Assembly (NCBI GenBank): GCA_036346275.1
Contig: CM070725.1
Span: forward strand, 34,844,104 to 34,908,103
Source: Otatea glauca
Taxonomy: Eukaryota > Streptophyta > Magnoliopsida > Poales > Poaceae
DNA length: 64,000 nucleotides
Reading direction: 5' to 3'
Positions 1 to 12,100 of this stretch are shown here, in pieces. Below the pieces are notes generated by a model that saw only the letters and a program-made list of their open reading frames with translations, ran no database searches and was not told the origin of the DNA. The position numbers were made by a program, and so were the translations under genes. Numbering within the stretch: position 1 is the first letter of the stretch; every line of letters starts with the position of its first letter.

Positions 1-890
1 TGTCTCTCGGTTTTACGATGTGATGAGTCTGAGTTTGAGATGAGTATGATGGGCGAGTTGAGCTACTTTCTTGGCTTCCAAATCAAGCGGACTCGGGAGG
101 TACTTTCTTGCATCAAGGCAAATATACGTGACCTCTGAGGCGCCGACATGTCGATGGGAAGCCGGTGATGACTCCTATAGCCACCTCGCTGTCCTCGAGC
201 CCGATGAGGATGGTGAGCTGCTTGATCAAAAGGAGTTTGAGCATGATCGGCTCCCTCTTGTACCTCACCGCTTCGAGGCCGGACATACATTTCTTTGTGT
301 GTCCGTGCGCTCGATTTCAAGCTTCTCCTCGCGCCTCTCACCGCTTGAGTGTCAAGCGCATCTTGAGTACCTTCGTGCCACCACCGATTATGGTATTTGG
401 TACTCTTCTTCTTCTTGTCTATCTCTTAGAGCCTTTTCCGATGCCGACTTTCTTTGGTGTAGGATAGATAGGAAGAGCACTTCGGCACTTGCCAATTCAT
501 TGGCACTTCTCTTGTTTCTTGGTCATCTAGGAAGCGATGCAGGGTTGCCCATCCACCGAGGGTGAGTATGTTGTTGCTGACCGATTCTTTGTAGTCAGTG
601 CTCTGGATGAGATCGACCTTGCGGGACTATGGGTTAGAAATAGAGAGTGTGCCACTCTTACGTGACAACACTTCAGCTATTTGCATTGCTAAAAACCCGA
701 TTGCAACATTCCGGACCAAACACATTGATATTAGATATCACTTCCTTAGAGACCATGTGGAGAAGGGTGATATCGTGCTTGATTCATAGATGGTGACCAC
801 CGGTTAGCGATATCTTTACCAAGCCTTTGGATAGCTCCAGGTTTGTTGCCTTGAGGAGTGAGCTTGGAGTCGTGAGCCCATCGGCTTATC
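1..890 (+). pseudogene. copia reverse transcriptase / RNase H remnant
   Basis: Fragments in all three frames match the C-terminal half of a copia polyprotein. In order they are: a GELSYFLGFQIK-like stretch near 50-90, a SLLYLTASRPDIHF stretch near 250-290, a FSDADF...DRKSTSG-like RNase H entry near 430-480, and a clean RNase H end near 600-780 (VPLLRDNTSAICIAKNP, then TKHIDIRYHFLRD). A DIFTKPLD-like tail follows near 805-830. The order is right but at least four frame changes and several stops separate the blocks, so no protein is made. In an intact element this region would copy element RNA into DNA and degrade the RNA strand. Confidence 0.85.
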
Positions 891-2721
891 TTGAGGGGAG
901 TGGTTTGTATATTATGTACTATATATTTTCTTTCACTTTTCCTTTCTTCTTACAGGTGACTTTGGGCTTGTTTTCTTAAGTTGAGTTCACTCACTTAGCA
1001 TGTCTTCCATGGACCTCTTATCTTATGCTTTAGGTTGCTATCATGCGTGATTAGTTGTTCTCTCTTCTCTCTAGGTTGAGTTCCCTCACAGTCTTATAAG
1101 TCTAGCGGGTTTTGGGCCTCACAGGTAGGCAGAGTGCATGTGCACTCCTTAGTTGGGATCTAGAGTCAGCTTCCTATGTTAGTCTCTAGGGAAGATAAGA
1201 GCCATCTGAGCGAGAGTGAGTCTCTTCTATCTTATCTATGCTCAATAGCCATCCGATCTTGCAGTTTCTCGACTTCTTCTCCCCATTACATTTTTTTTCT
1301 AGTTTTTATTGAGTTCATTTGGGTCTTCTTTATGCCTAATCTTGATAATAACTCAACTTTAACCAGATTTGAGCCTAAAATTGATTCAAGCTGTTGAGGG
1401 GAGTTTGGGAATCTGTTCATGCATTGCATTTAGACTGCATTTTTACATTTTATGAGCTTTGTCTATTATGCAATTGATTCAATCTTTCATGTAATGCACC
1501 TTGCTACATCTTTGAAGAAAATCACTAGCTTAGGTCTATCCAAGTTCATCTATGATACTAAGCTTGTTAAAATCTGAAAATTGAAAATCTTAAATGAAAA
1601 CATGTTGCTTTTTCTTGTTAAAGTTTCTTCTCTAGAGGTTTTACCATGAATTGTGAATTTATGGAGTTCTCTAGAGTCCTATAGCAACTTAGGTGAAACT
1701 TGCTTGATCCATATTTTAGTCCTTCAAAATTGCTCATATATGCTAAAATAAGAAAAACTTGACTCTTTTTGTGCAAAATTGAACTCAACACTATATATTC
1801 TAGAGGCGCCTCCCATTGCACTTGGGATGAACTTGGAATATATAGTGTATGACCAAGATCATTCTCTTAAGAGTTACTCTTGGGGTGATCGAACATGGCT
1901 TGAGTCAACCATTAAGAAATGCAAATAACAAAAACATAAGTGGGTAAAGAATGCAAATAATGTCAAACATTTGCACCCGCTATGTCTTTCAAAATATCAA
2001 AGAAGAAGAATTTGCATGAATTGAAAAATGAACTCGAAGGACTCTATATGTACTTCAAGATTCCCCAAAGTGTTGAGTAGGTTGAACTCTAGGTTTTCCA
2101 TTTGATCCTATGAGTGGTCTGGCTTCTAGCTTTGAAACTTTTGCTAAGTTTTGCACTTGTTCAAATCTTGCTAAAATAAAATCTTGTAAACCAAGCTTGT
2201 GAGCCAAATGAATTTGTTCTTGCAGACATCCTAGTTCAGTCATTTTCTAAATTGACTAGCTTGGTGTCATATCTTGTCATTGTGATCACTTGGATAATTC
2301 TCAAAGCTCACTTAGGATGCATTTCATGCATACATATATAAAGGGAGAGAAAACAAACAAAAAAAAAGAGAAAATTCCATTTTGATGCCTATATTGCCAA
2401 AAGGGGGAGAAAATGTAGAAAAGGCATCATTTAAAATGTAGAAAAGGGGGAGATAAAAATGTGAAAACTTGCTATCTCTTATGATCTTTGTAAATCTTTG
2501 CTATCTCTTATGGATCATATCACATTTGGCACTTATGATTGATTTTAGAGCTTTTGTAGAAAACTTGCTCTTTTCATGATCTTGCTCTAAAATCTTACGC
2601 CAACTTGGTCATGATTTTATATCTTTCTCTCTGGACCAAGTTTGGTTTTGCAATCAAATTGCTTTACAAACTCAAATTTATGCCTTTTGAGTGTTTGTCA
2701 ATATACTCATCAAGGGGAGAT
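890..2721 (+). other. non-coding 3' internal region of the copia element with polypurine tracts
   Basis: This stretch has no credible coding frame. It lies between the RNase H end and the LTR and contains several G-rich purine runs. The last, CAAGGGGAGA at 2711-2720, directly precedes the LTR and is the likely primer for plus-strand synthesis. SIRE-type elements often carry a long region here, sometimes with an envelope-like frame; none is readable in this copy. Confidence 0.6.
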
Positions 2722-2809
2722 TGAAAGACCATGTGGAGGTCTATCACGATGGTGATGAGTAATTGATCGTGGTTTAACTTTGTTGTGCTTGAATTTGAGT
2801 TTGATCGGA

Positions 2810-3110
2810 GTGGTCGAGTCTTTGGTTGGTCGAAGACCGGTTATACGACCAGTGGTCAGTCTTTGGTTGGTCGGAGACGGTTATCCGACCCAGTGGTCGA
2901 GTCTTTGGTTGGTCGAAGACCGGTGGTCGAACCCAGTGGTCGGGACGAAGACCAGTGGTCGGACCTCGAGTGGTCGGGAAGAAGACCGGTGGTCGGACCG
3001 AGTGGTCGGGGCGAAGACCGGTGGTCGGACCTCGAGTGGTCGGGATGGAGACCGGTGGTCGTGCGTGGTCGGGATGGAGACCGGTGGTCGGACCATGTGT
3101 GGTCGAGGAG
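2810..3110 (+). repeat. degenerate tandem repeats (GACCGGTGGTCGG core) in LTR U3
   Basis: About eight variants of a unit of roughly 30-36 bp built on GTGGTCGG and GAAGACCGGTGGTCGG follow one another upstream of the TATA box. Reading frames through the block give repetitive artefact peptides. Position and repetition suggest enhancer-like U3 repeats; function is inference. Confidence 0.75.
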
Positions 3111-3724
3111 TTTCTTGGCGATGAAGTGTATATCTTCTGTTGAGATGGATATGTGTTGTTGGACATTGCTATGTGATGTGGTTTCCTTGTCTATGATGGT
3201 TGCGGGACTTTGGAGCTAGGTCATGGTGAGGCGAAGGGGATCGAGGACTAGGTGGGAGAGCCGAGGTTCGGATGATCGAGTGTCGCCAAAGATGGTGAGG
3301 CGTGGAGTAGCTGCAAGCCAAGAAGACAAAGGAATGGATGAGATGCTAACTTGGAGTGCTCTGATCGAGGAGGACCGTTGGATCGCGATCGGGAAGAGAG
3401 TAGCGGGTCAAGTTGGTATGCTTTGAGCAGCGTGCAAAACCCGTTGTGTTGTTGGGTTTGGGTCGGCCCATGCATAGCTGTGTGAGTGGGTAAAATCTCA
3501 CCCTTGATGGAGTGCTCTAGGGTTTAGAGGCTCATCCAAGGGTGGTAGGTGTTCCTAGCTGCTACTAGGCGGGGAGAGGGTGTCTCCACGGGGCGTGGTG
3601 GCGGTGAGGAAAGTCTCGTGAGTAGTTGAGAGTTGTTGAGAGTGCGATGTAAGGATCAAATCGGCTCTTGGATGTTGGCTTAGGATTGAAGCAAGATATC
3701 CAAGGGTGGGAATTGATCAGTCAC

Positions 3725-3732
3725 TATAAATA
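3725..3732 (+). promoter_or_regulatory. TATA box of the copia LTR
   Basis: TATAAATA sits about 1 kb into the LTR, followed by a C/T-rich stretch of the kind expected around a transcription start. It would mark the U3/R boundary of the retroelement promoter. Confidence 0.55.
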
Positions 3733-4559
3733 GAGGGTAGGCAGCCTTCCCTCTCTGAAGGTTCGAGTTTTTTTGCTCATTTGAGTTTTGCCCACTTTGT
3801 TGTGAGGCTTTGTAAACCTCCCTTCCGAAATGAAATGTTCTTCATCTATGTTCTTGTTTCATTTCCCTTACGTATTTACATTCGCACTTAAATTACATTA
3901 TCTAAATTCGCATTTACTTACTTGCAATTTTCTTTACGTAATTTGGATTTGCCTCATCTCCTTCTACATGCTTACGAGTCTTTGTTGAAATTCATGATTG
4001 ATGAACTCTTCTCTAGATTCGGTGCTTTCAATCATCTAGGCAATCATTGCGTTCTTGTTGCAAGTTTGTAAATCTGTGTTCTTGAAGTGCGTAAGCGTGT
4101 GACTTGCGTTCTTTAGTCTGATTGGCTTCGGTTCTTGTTGCCAAGGATGAAAGATTCTTTGGATGAATCTTCTATAGATCATATCCCAATTATCTAGGCA
4201 ATCTACAACCTCTTCTATTCGGTTTGCAAGAAACCAATTTACGTGACTAGTTTTGGATAGTGTTTCTATTTGTTTGAAGGGTTGTTTCTTCGTGTACTTA
4301 CTTGCTGTGATTTGTGTAGAGTCATCCAAGGATATTACGATCATCAACTCTCACCCGCAAGTTAGGGGTGAAATCGTGTTCGTGACTCTGTTTTTGGTGT
4401 TGCATTTGTTTAAGCGAAAAGGGACGGAACCTTGGTATCAATTCCTTCGATTGATGATTGAAATAGGTTCTGACATCCTTAGGAGGTGCACACCAATTTT
4501 CCTGTTTTGGATCGGTAGATCAAAAGTTACATCGATTTGCATTTTTAAGATCGTGCTGA

Positions 4560-5035
4560 TTTTCTTGTTCATCCGACCCAGATTGTTCATCCGACCTCTG
4601 TAGGTCGGGCGTCTTGTTCATTGGTCGGGGCACTATCCATCGAACTTTGTTCACCCGAGTCTTATTCATCCAGACCTCGTAGATCGGGCGTCATTGTTCA
4701 TCGATCGGGAACACTATTCGCCCGATCTTGTTCATCAGACCTCGTAGGTCGGGCGTCTCGTTCATCGGTCGGGAGTCTTGTTCATCCGAACACTATTCAC
4801 CCAAGTCTTGTTCATCCGACCTCGTAGGTCAGCGTCTTTGTTCATCGGTCGAGAATCTGTTCATCAGAACACTATTTCACCCGTCATTGTTCATCCGACC
4901 TCTGCGATCGGAGTCTTGTTTAACCGACCTCCATGATCGGGAGTCTTCATTCATCTGGTGAGTCTTATTCATCCGACCGATTACTAACGACCGATTCGCG
5001 ATCTTGTTCATCAGACGAGCTACTCGACCGGTCGT
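4560..5035 (+). repeat. degenerate tandem repeats (TTCATCCGACCTCGTAGGTC core) in LTR U5 side
   Basis: A second repeat family in the same LTR has units of about 50-60 bp combining TTGTTCATCCGACCT, GTAGGTCGGGCGTC and TTCATCGGTCGGGA. Each unit contains the short palindrome GACCTCGTAGGTC. Copies are imperfect and of variable length. Confidence 0.7.
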
Positions 5036-5204
5036 TTTTTCTGTTCACCCTATCTTAAGCGGCCTGACCTCTGTTTTGAAATTACGATCGATGGTTGATT
5101 CTTTCTTTACGGTCTTTTGGTGGATTGAATTCTAGGGGGAGAATTTATTCGAAAATTTTATTTGGCTCCTATTCACCCCCCTCTAGTCGCCTTTTCGATC
5201 TTTC

Positions 5205-5600
5205 ACCAAGAGTGAACTGAAGGGTCTATTTTATCGAAGATCTTTATATTCTGTTGTTTCCAAATATGACACAAAGCTATGATAAACGAAGCCTGTTGTA
5301 ACATTTCCATAATATCAACTGTGAAGTTCCAAAGAATTTCAATTTCCGGCCAACAAGTTTGAAAGTGAAGAAAACATGTCTTAACTGATTCTTCTTGTGC
5401 TGTCTGACAAAGGACGTAGTAATTATCATTATCTGTGTACAGGTTTCTTCAGGCTACTATTGTTTTTGTGTTTAACCGATTTGGTAGAAGTAACCAACCG
5501 AAAACTTGTCGTTTTGGTACACACTTGTCTTCGACTAGTTCATTAATGTCGTTGTCTTGCTATGCACTACTTTTCTCTTCAAACCAAAGCATTAGGCTTG
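5205..5600 (-). pseudogene. LINE (non-LTR) reverse transcriptase zinc-binding region remnant
   Basis: Read on the minus strand, this gives a decayed match to the C-terminal zinc-binding region (zf-RVT) of plant L1 LINEs. It runs through a PKRQVFGWLLLPNRLNTK-like block, a YYVLCQTAQEESVKTCFLHF block (expected C-x2-C...H-x-C pattern) and a terminal CHIWKQQNIKIFD block. One stop falls between the first two. The copia LTR ends exactly where the similarity is cut, so the copia element probably inserted into this older LINE. The remnant lies just downstream of the RAD23 gene. Confidence 0.6.
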
Positions 5601-6170
5601 CCTTCTTATGTGAAAATGTTTGGATTGCTAGACAGGATCATAGGAGGCGTAAAACTGCAATAATAAAGCCCCACGTACATTTCACACTTCTGAGAAATGT
5701 CACACTCCGTTCACAGTGCTTCCATTCCAGTCTAAGTTGCCACTTTCAATTTAACCGAACCATATCAGCTGTAACATATTTTTCATCTATCCAAACTGAC
5801 CAATGTTGTATATATAGCTGGGAAATAAAAACTTGCCTCGATGATATCAAATATCAATTGACACACGAGAAAAAAAAAAGGTTTAAAGAAACACAGGCAA
5901 TTCTCAAACTATAACTCCCAATCCAGTCAACCCAACACTAGACTTTAATACCTGGTTATATATATTGTCTGTAAATGTCAGCTAGAGTATTAATACACAT
6001 AAATCCCAAAACAGGAAAAAGAATGATAATGAAAGGAACTCAAAAATATTTCTCAAGCCCAGACATCCTAAAAGGGGGCAATCAGACTTCAGAAACACCA
6101 CTGTCACAATCCAATGGGCTCGCTCGTCACATTTGCACGCGACATGTATCTTTAAAAACTATCTGCCATC
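5601..6170. other. 3' flank of RAD23, nothing else recognised
   Basis: AT-rich DNA between the LINE remnant and the RAD23 stop codon. It must contain the RAD23 3' UTR. I see no clear poly(A) signal and no coding frame. Confidence 0.4.
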
Positions 6171-9100
6171 TTATTGCGGTGGTTCCGGCGCTTCATCATC
6201 GAACTCGTTCACGTGGTCCAAAAGATAGTTTGCAGCTAGCTGCTCATTCTTGTTGCACGCAAAGAAAACCTCTAGAACCAGGTCGTGATCAAAGCCCATT
6301 TGTTCAAGCTGCATATACACAACATAATGTGACGAAATTACGTATGGAACTGTGAATAAAGCAACGGGTAACAGGAAATCAGTTATTCATCCCTGTGCTA
6401 TGCAGTGTGCACAGAATGTGGAGGCTGACACGGAGAGGGAGGCATTCATTGCATACCCGTTGTATGGCTTCATTCTCCTCAGGTGTGACTGCTACTGTTT
6501 GAGGCACTCCGGCAGCAAACTGATCTAGCAAATTCCTGGTTCAGGGTATCAATAGCGTCAAGCACAAGACACAAAGAATTCCCATACAAACATTAGCATG
6601 AGAAGTTGCTACAATTTCATACCCTTCAGCATCCTCTGCCGGTTCATTTATTAAACGCAGGAACTCAGCCTGGTTTTCCTGAATCAGTTGTAAAATCTGT
6701 GGATTTTGTTTCCCCAGTTCTTGAAGCAAAGGCTGCAGTTTAAGGAACTGTGTTTCAATGGAAATGCCACAAGGAGTAGACAACTAGAAGGAAATGATAA
6801 AAAGGATCATGAAAAATACCTGCAAAATTTGAGGGTTAGCCTGCACCAAAGAAAGCAAGCCACGGAACTGTGAGTTGTTTCGCAAAACGTCAAGATTTCC
6901 ACCACCAGCATTCGCAGAAGCATTTGGAAGGACCTGCAGATCAAGTTAGATAGAAGTCAGATCTAAATTATAATATTGTGCAGAGAGAGATATAGAGAGA
7001 GAGAGAGAACCTGAGGAAACAGGTCCAGGGGGTTAGCATTGGGTCCAGATGATGGAATTGCAGGTTGAGCTGATTGTGAAGCCTGAACTGGATCAGCTGG
7101 TTGGTCACTCGCAGGAAGTGATTGAACTGCAATAGGGGCCTCTGCCTGCTCAGGAATCCCCTATAACAAAAGACATAATAACATTAGAGTAGACACCAAT
7201 AGAAACGTTACATGCTAAAATTGTGATAGAACAAGAGCTAAAGTTTGGTAGATATAAGTTCAAAAAAGAGAGAAAGGGTTCAGTCATTGCTTAATATATG
7301 GGTCCCCCTGTGGTCCATAATCCCAGAGAAAAGCCTGAAATCACACAGATATATAGTATAGCTTAGAACTAACTAATGCCTCCCATTGGTAAATTTGCTA
7401 GTTGTAACTCACTATTTGTTTTGTAGGTCTCCACAAACTAAGAACACATCCAAGAAGTCCAAGCAACTAGGAAGGAAAAATCAATTGAAGAAGAAGAAAG
7501 CCATGATTCTTACAGAATACAAATACTCAACAGCCCGCTCTGGGTTGTTGTATGCAGCCCGTAGAGCACGCACAACAGTGTCCCGGTCCCATGCGCCTCC
7601 ACCCATTTCAAGGATTGATCGAACTGTTCCTTCCAAATTGCTGCCAGCAACAAGGTTTGACACAGCTTGACCATACGGATCCTCTTCAGTGCTTTTCAAA
7701 TCACAATATAGAGAGTATCATCAAATGGCATTTCATTTCTTGCCAAGGAAGTGTGTCTAATAAAGACGGGAACTCAATAGGGGGGAATTGATCAGATTTC
7801 TAAATTAAAGGAAACATGTAGGAACTCACGATGCAGCAGCAGTGGGAGCTATGATAGCTGTTGCAGCTGGTGCAGTCACAGGCAGGCTACTTCAATAAAC
7901 ATAAAAATGTATACTATTAGCTAGCAACTAACAAAAAAATTCTTTTAGCATCTACGACTATCGGAAAAATATCGAACAAGCCCATAATTTGAACTTAGCC
8001 AGACTAAGAACGGTTAGAAGAAAAGAAGCAGACTAGCGTATATTTCATAAGTTACAAATGAAGGTGCAGACAAAAAATATCCCAGTAACAGAGTAGCGAC
8101 CAAGTGTACCATTATTTTGAATTTAAAATACGGCTATTATTAGAGAAAATAAAATTTAAAATACAGCTAATAAGAATTCATTTTTAGTCTGGCCAACATG
8201 AATGGATACTTACACAGGTGCTGGTGCAGCTGGTGGCGGGGTTGCAAGGGCAGCAGGTATCGCCTGATTGACTGAGGGCTGCAAGAGAAATACATGTTAA
8301 CTCAAACTGGACAGCAAAAGAAATTTGGGAAAATATATAGAAGTAAACACAATACGCAACAACAAAATTAGAAAAGAAATTGACAATTCTACCAGCCAAC
8401 AACCACAAGCACATGAAGACATTGTGCAAGCTCATATCAGATAGCATAACATGTATAAGTCTTGACTTATCAATAGGTTTTTCCTCCATTAGTTGGCCTG
8501 GGCATTATGTATCTAGGAAACAATATTATCAAAACTACAATCATGCAAGCAAAATATATAGGAAAGTAATCAAATTTCAATTCGACCTTAAGTATCCTTC
8601 CCTCTTAAACATGACATGTGGAATAAGACCTAGCACACTTGCTTTATTGTTTGGTAATCTTCTAAGAGATCGCACAGAGCACTAATAAAAAATGGGGAAT
8701 TACAATAATGAGACAAATAATTGTGAAACATGGTTATTCCATAGCTCTATCTCACCTGATTAGTAAGCTCCTTGGCAGTACTTGAAGCACCACTTGATGA
8801 CCCCTTCTGCAAAAAGGTTTTGTCCAAGTTGTAGTCAACAAATGTTACATTGCATGCATTTAAAGTCTTCTAACTTTTCTAATACTTGCATCATATATCA
8901 AAAGGCAACATGATCATCTTCATTGCTACGCCAAGCATTTCTTGTATATTAAGTGACCACAAAATTTTCAGCTCAATATATACTACAAGAATATGAACAC
9001 TTAGCATACCTTAGACAACATTATAACAATGAAGTTGTTCTCCAAAACTTTGTTCTCTTCAAGTGTTGTGTCGTTCTTAAGAACATTCCCTTGATGAATG

Positions 9101-12100
9101 AGCATCTGTTGGTCAGCTGGGTAGACATTCTGTCCTTGCGTAGTCTCAATGAGCTTTTTAACATCGGTGACCTGCACAAAACAATTGCAGTCAAACACAA
9201 TTTCGCATTCATTTTTACTATATAGGAAACCAAGTTCAAGTGTCAAGAAAACATTCACCAGACTACAAATCATCAAAGAGTGTAGCCAATTAATAAGACA
9301 TATTAAGATTCCAGTCATAGATTGCAATGTAAATTAATGAAGCTCAAAGACGACCATCTAACCCTAATTAATGCAAATCGGCAAGCAATATTGGCAACAA
9401 TAATGCCCTATTCATCTATTGTAAAATAAGCAACATTTATCATGTGCATATTAATATAATCCAAACTAGTTGAACCTATCTGCATAGTGCATACTCAACC
9501 AAATATGGATCGATGAGCATTTTTTCCTTCCCTGATCATCACACCACAAAGGAAATAAATCATATGAACTTTTTAGCTCAAAACCCTATAATTAAAGGTA
9601 AAACAGCTTAGCTAGTGTGAAAACCTTAGTCCTAATCTTAGATTCAAATAACACTGTCAAACGATGCTACCATTATCATCCCACATCTTATTCATATAGC
9701 ATTCCTAGGAAAGAACCTGTTAACGCAAGACAAACTCATACAACGATACCAGAGCATATCAACATAATGATCTGCCCATTCCGATGGTCATTTATTGCAG
9801 CCTACTCATGCATGCACCGTAAAACTAAAGATGTACCATAATCCACCCACCACAAACCGATTGCATTGCATCCCGCAACAACCAAGCCCCGCAATTAAAA
9901 AAGCAAGGAACAATACAGATATGTGTTGATATCACATCCTACACTGCACCAATCAAGCAGTTGGCACTCATTCTACGAGCCTAACACCGCTCCCCCAGTG
10001 TCAAAAGCAACCACGCCATCAGGATAGAATCCATCTCGGCGACAGCTCCCTGGAACAGAAGCCACCCCCACTCGCGACGCAGCCGCACGGATCCACACGA
10101 ACTTCGCGGGCGAGGAGAAGCACGAACCACGCCTTGTACAACGAATCTACCCCCACAATCTCACGCTATAACCCCCCTGTAACGAACGGTATAGATTAGT
10201 TAAGTGAGTCGTTATGAGCATCAGACGGTGGAAATGGTGAACAGTAATTACCGGCAATAGCTGTAGCTGTAAGTTGTCATTTTCATCTACTTCAGGCTGT
10301 AACAGGTTAAAAATTGGTTATGGGTAATTAGTTGATGCAGAGAGGCGGGAGTATAAGAGACTTGTGTTCTGGATGTAAAGGACTACGGAAAAATCTATGA
10401 AATGAGATTCGCTTGTTCTTGGTTTTCTTTCTGCTTCCCCTTTCTTCTTCCTGCGGAAACTCTGAATCTCGAGTGTTCAGCCTTGCTCTCACGCCCCAGC
10501 GACATTGGCGGCAAAGGGATGTTACAACTGGTATCAGATTCAGATCGATCCGGCTTTGAGCTGTGAAATTCTAGTTGAGGGTTGGGGAATGCGGAATCGG
10601 GAATCTCGATTTGGCTTATCCATGTAAAATACCAGGACGCTGGTTGGCTTGGCTAGATTTGATCATCACGGCGCCCCCAAAACCGTCAGTACAGACCCAG
10701 ATCGTCTAGCAGGCGATGGGGGAAACCGCAGGGAGATGGGGGAAACCGCGGGCGGGAATGATTGATATCACTCAGCAACAATTGATGACCAGAACAGAGC
10801 TCACTGCCAAAGAGATGGAGCAAAGCGCCAAGGACCAACAACTCCTCACCAAGCAACTTGAAGCGACGGCGCAAACAGTATCACGGCAGGGCGAGTGCTG
10901 GAAGGAAATAGAAGTGGAGAAGGCTCGATTGCGGCAACGGGGAAGACGCTGTTCACACCTGCCCCGCCAGAACCTTGGATGGGAATGGAGAACAAACCCT
11001 CTCCTTCATCTGGGGGTGTGCGCACCAGGTGCTCGAATGGAGGTCAACAAGATACCCAGGGGTTGATTCCACGGCTACAGAGAGAAGTTGGAGGACAAGT
11101 GAGACCCCCTGTGCCTAAACTCTCCTTCCCTCGGTTTGACGTGGACAGTCCACGGTTGTGGCGGGACAAGTGCGTCGACTACTTCAGGTTTTACAACATA
11201 CTAGAAACTCTATGGGTGAATGCTGCCACAATCCATATGGAGGGCAATGCCGCTCGGTGGTTGCAGGTCTATAAAACTTGAAATGAAGTTGGAAACTAGG
11301 ATCAGTTCATTCAGGCAGTAGAGGAGAAGTTCGGTGCCTTTGACCACCGAAGATTGCTAGGTGAATTAGTGGAGATCAAGCAGACTGGTATGATAACTGA
11401 ATACAAAACTCAGTTCGAAGAACTCATGTATGACATATCCATGCATAATCCTTACTATCGAGAAGAGTTATTTGTTTCACACTTTGTGAGGGCTGAAACC
11501 GGAATTGAGAGAGGCTGTGCAGGGGCAGGGGCCAGAGACAATTGATCGTGCAACGCTGTTAGCCCGGGTTCAACAGGATGTTATAGATAGAAGAAAAACT
11601 TGGAAATCCAAGTTTAACCGGGAAGGTGGAGGAATGGCCAGAACTGAGAATCAATAACCAGTTCCAAAGTTGGGCCAAGGGGAACTTTGGAAGGCAAAGC
11701 AATTGAGAGAGTACCGACGGGCTAGTGGCTTATGTAATGCGGAGAGAAGTATGAACCTAATCACCACCTACAATGCAAGAAAAAAGGGCAAGCCCAAGTT
11801 CAGGCCCTTGTGGTAGAAAACCAAGGAGAGTTCTTATCAGACGTAGTGCTCGACCTACTAGAAACTGCGGAACTAGACAAAGAGGAAATATTCAATTTAT
11901 CCCTAAATGAAGTATCTGAGGCTGAGGGGGCCGAAACAGTACACATTCTAGCTCTAATCAGAAATCAGGTGATGTCTTTCCTTGTGGATTCAGGGAGCTC
12001 ACATAGTTTTGTCAATGCGGCATACCTTCATCGAATTGGGTGTGTTTCCCAGAAGGTTAAACCAGTGGAGGTACAGGTTGCAAATGGGGAAACCTTAAGG

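Larger units (their letters stand above)
1..5204 (+). mobile_element. SIRE-like Ty1/copia retrotransposon, 3' portion
   Basis: The window opens inside a copia element on the plus strand. Visible parts are the end of reverse transcriptase and RNase H (1 to about 890), a long untranslated 3' stretch with repeated purine runs of the AAAAGGGGGAGA type (about 2398 and 2440), a polypurine tract at 2711-2720, and a 3' LTR at 2722-5204. An extended 3' internal region and long LTRs fit the SIRE/Maximus lineage. The 5' LTR, gag, protease and integrase lie outside the window. All coding parts are broken by stops and frameshifts, so this is an old inactive copy. The lineage is inferred from structure only. 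Confidence 0.8.
2722..5204 (+). repeat. 3' LTR of the copia element (2,483 bp)
   Basis: The LTR starts TGAAAGA right after the polypurine tract and ends TCTTTCA, a 7-bp terminal inverted repeat with the required TG...CA ends. Just before its end it carries CACCCCCCTCTAG (5176-5188). The same signature occurs, reverse-complemented, at the edge of the solo LTR at 21917-23730, which supports both the end point and the lineage. A TATA box lies at 3725-3732 and two blocks of tandem repeats lie inside. The matching 5' LTR and target duplication are outside the window. Confidence 0.75.

Noticed and set aside
2785..3219. Overlapping long frames in all three plus frames and on the minus strand
   Set aside because: Produced by the tandem repeats of the LTR; peptides are simple repeats with no protein features.
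2722..4030. A shorter LTR ending at GGTGCTTTCA (4030), with a TGAAAG...CTTTCA terminus
   Set aside because: The end at 5204 gives a longer inverted terminus (TGAAAGA...TCTTTCA) and the CACCCCCCTCTAG signature shared with the solo LTR at 21917-23730.
4433..4445. TGGTATCAATTCC as a primer binding site
   Set aside because: It lies inside the LTR by the preferred boundaries, lacks the AGAGC continuation, and has no LTR end next to it.
5435..5914. Plus-strand 159-codon frame
   Set aside because: It is opposite the LINE zinc-binding remnant, which has recognisable motifs on the minus strand.
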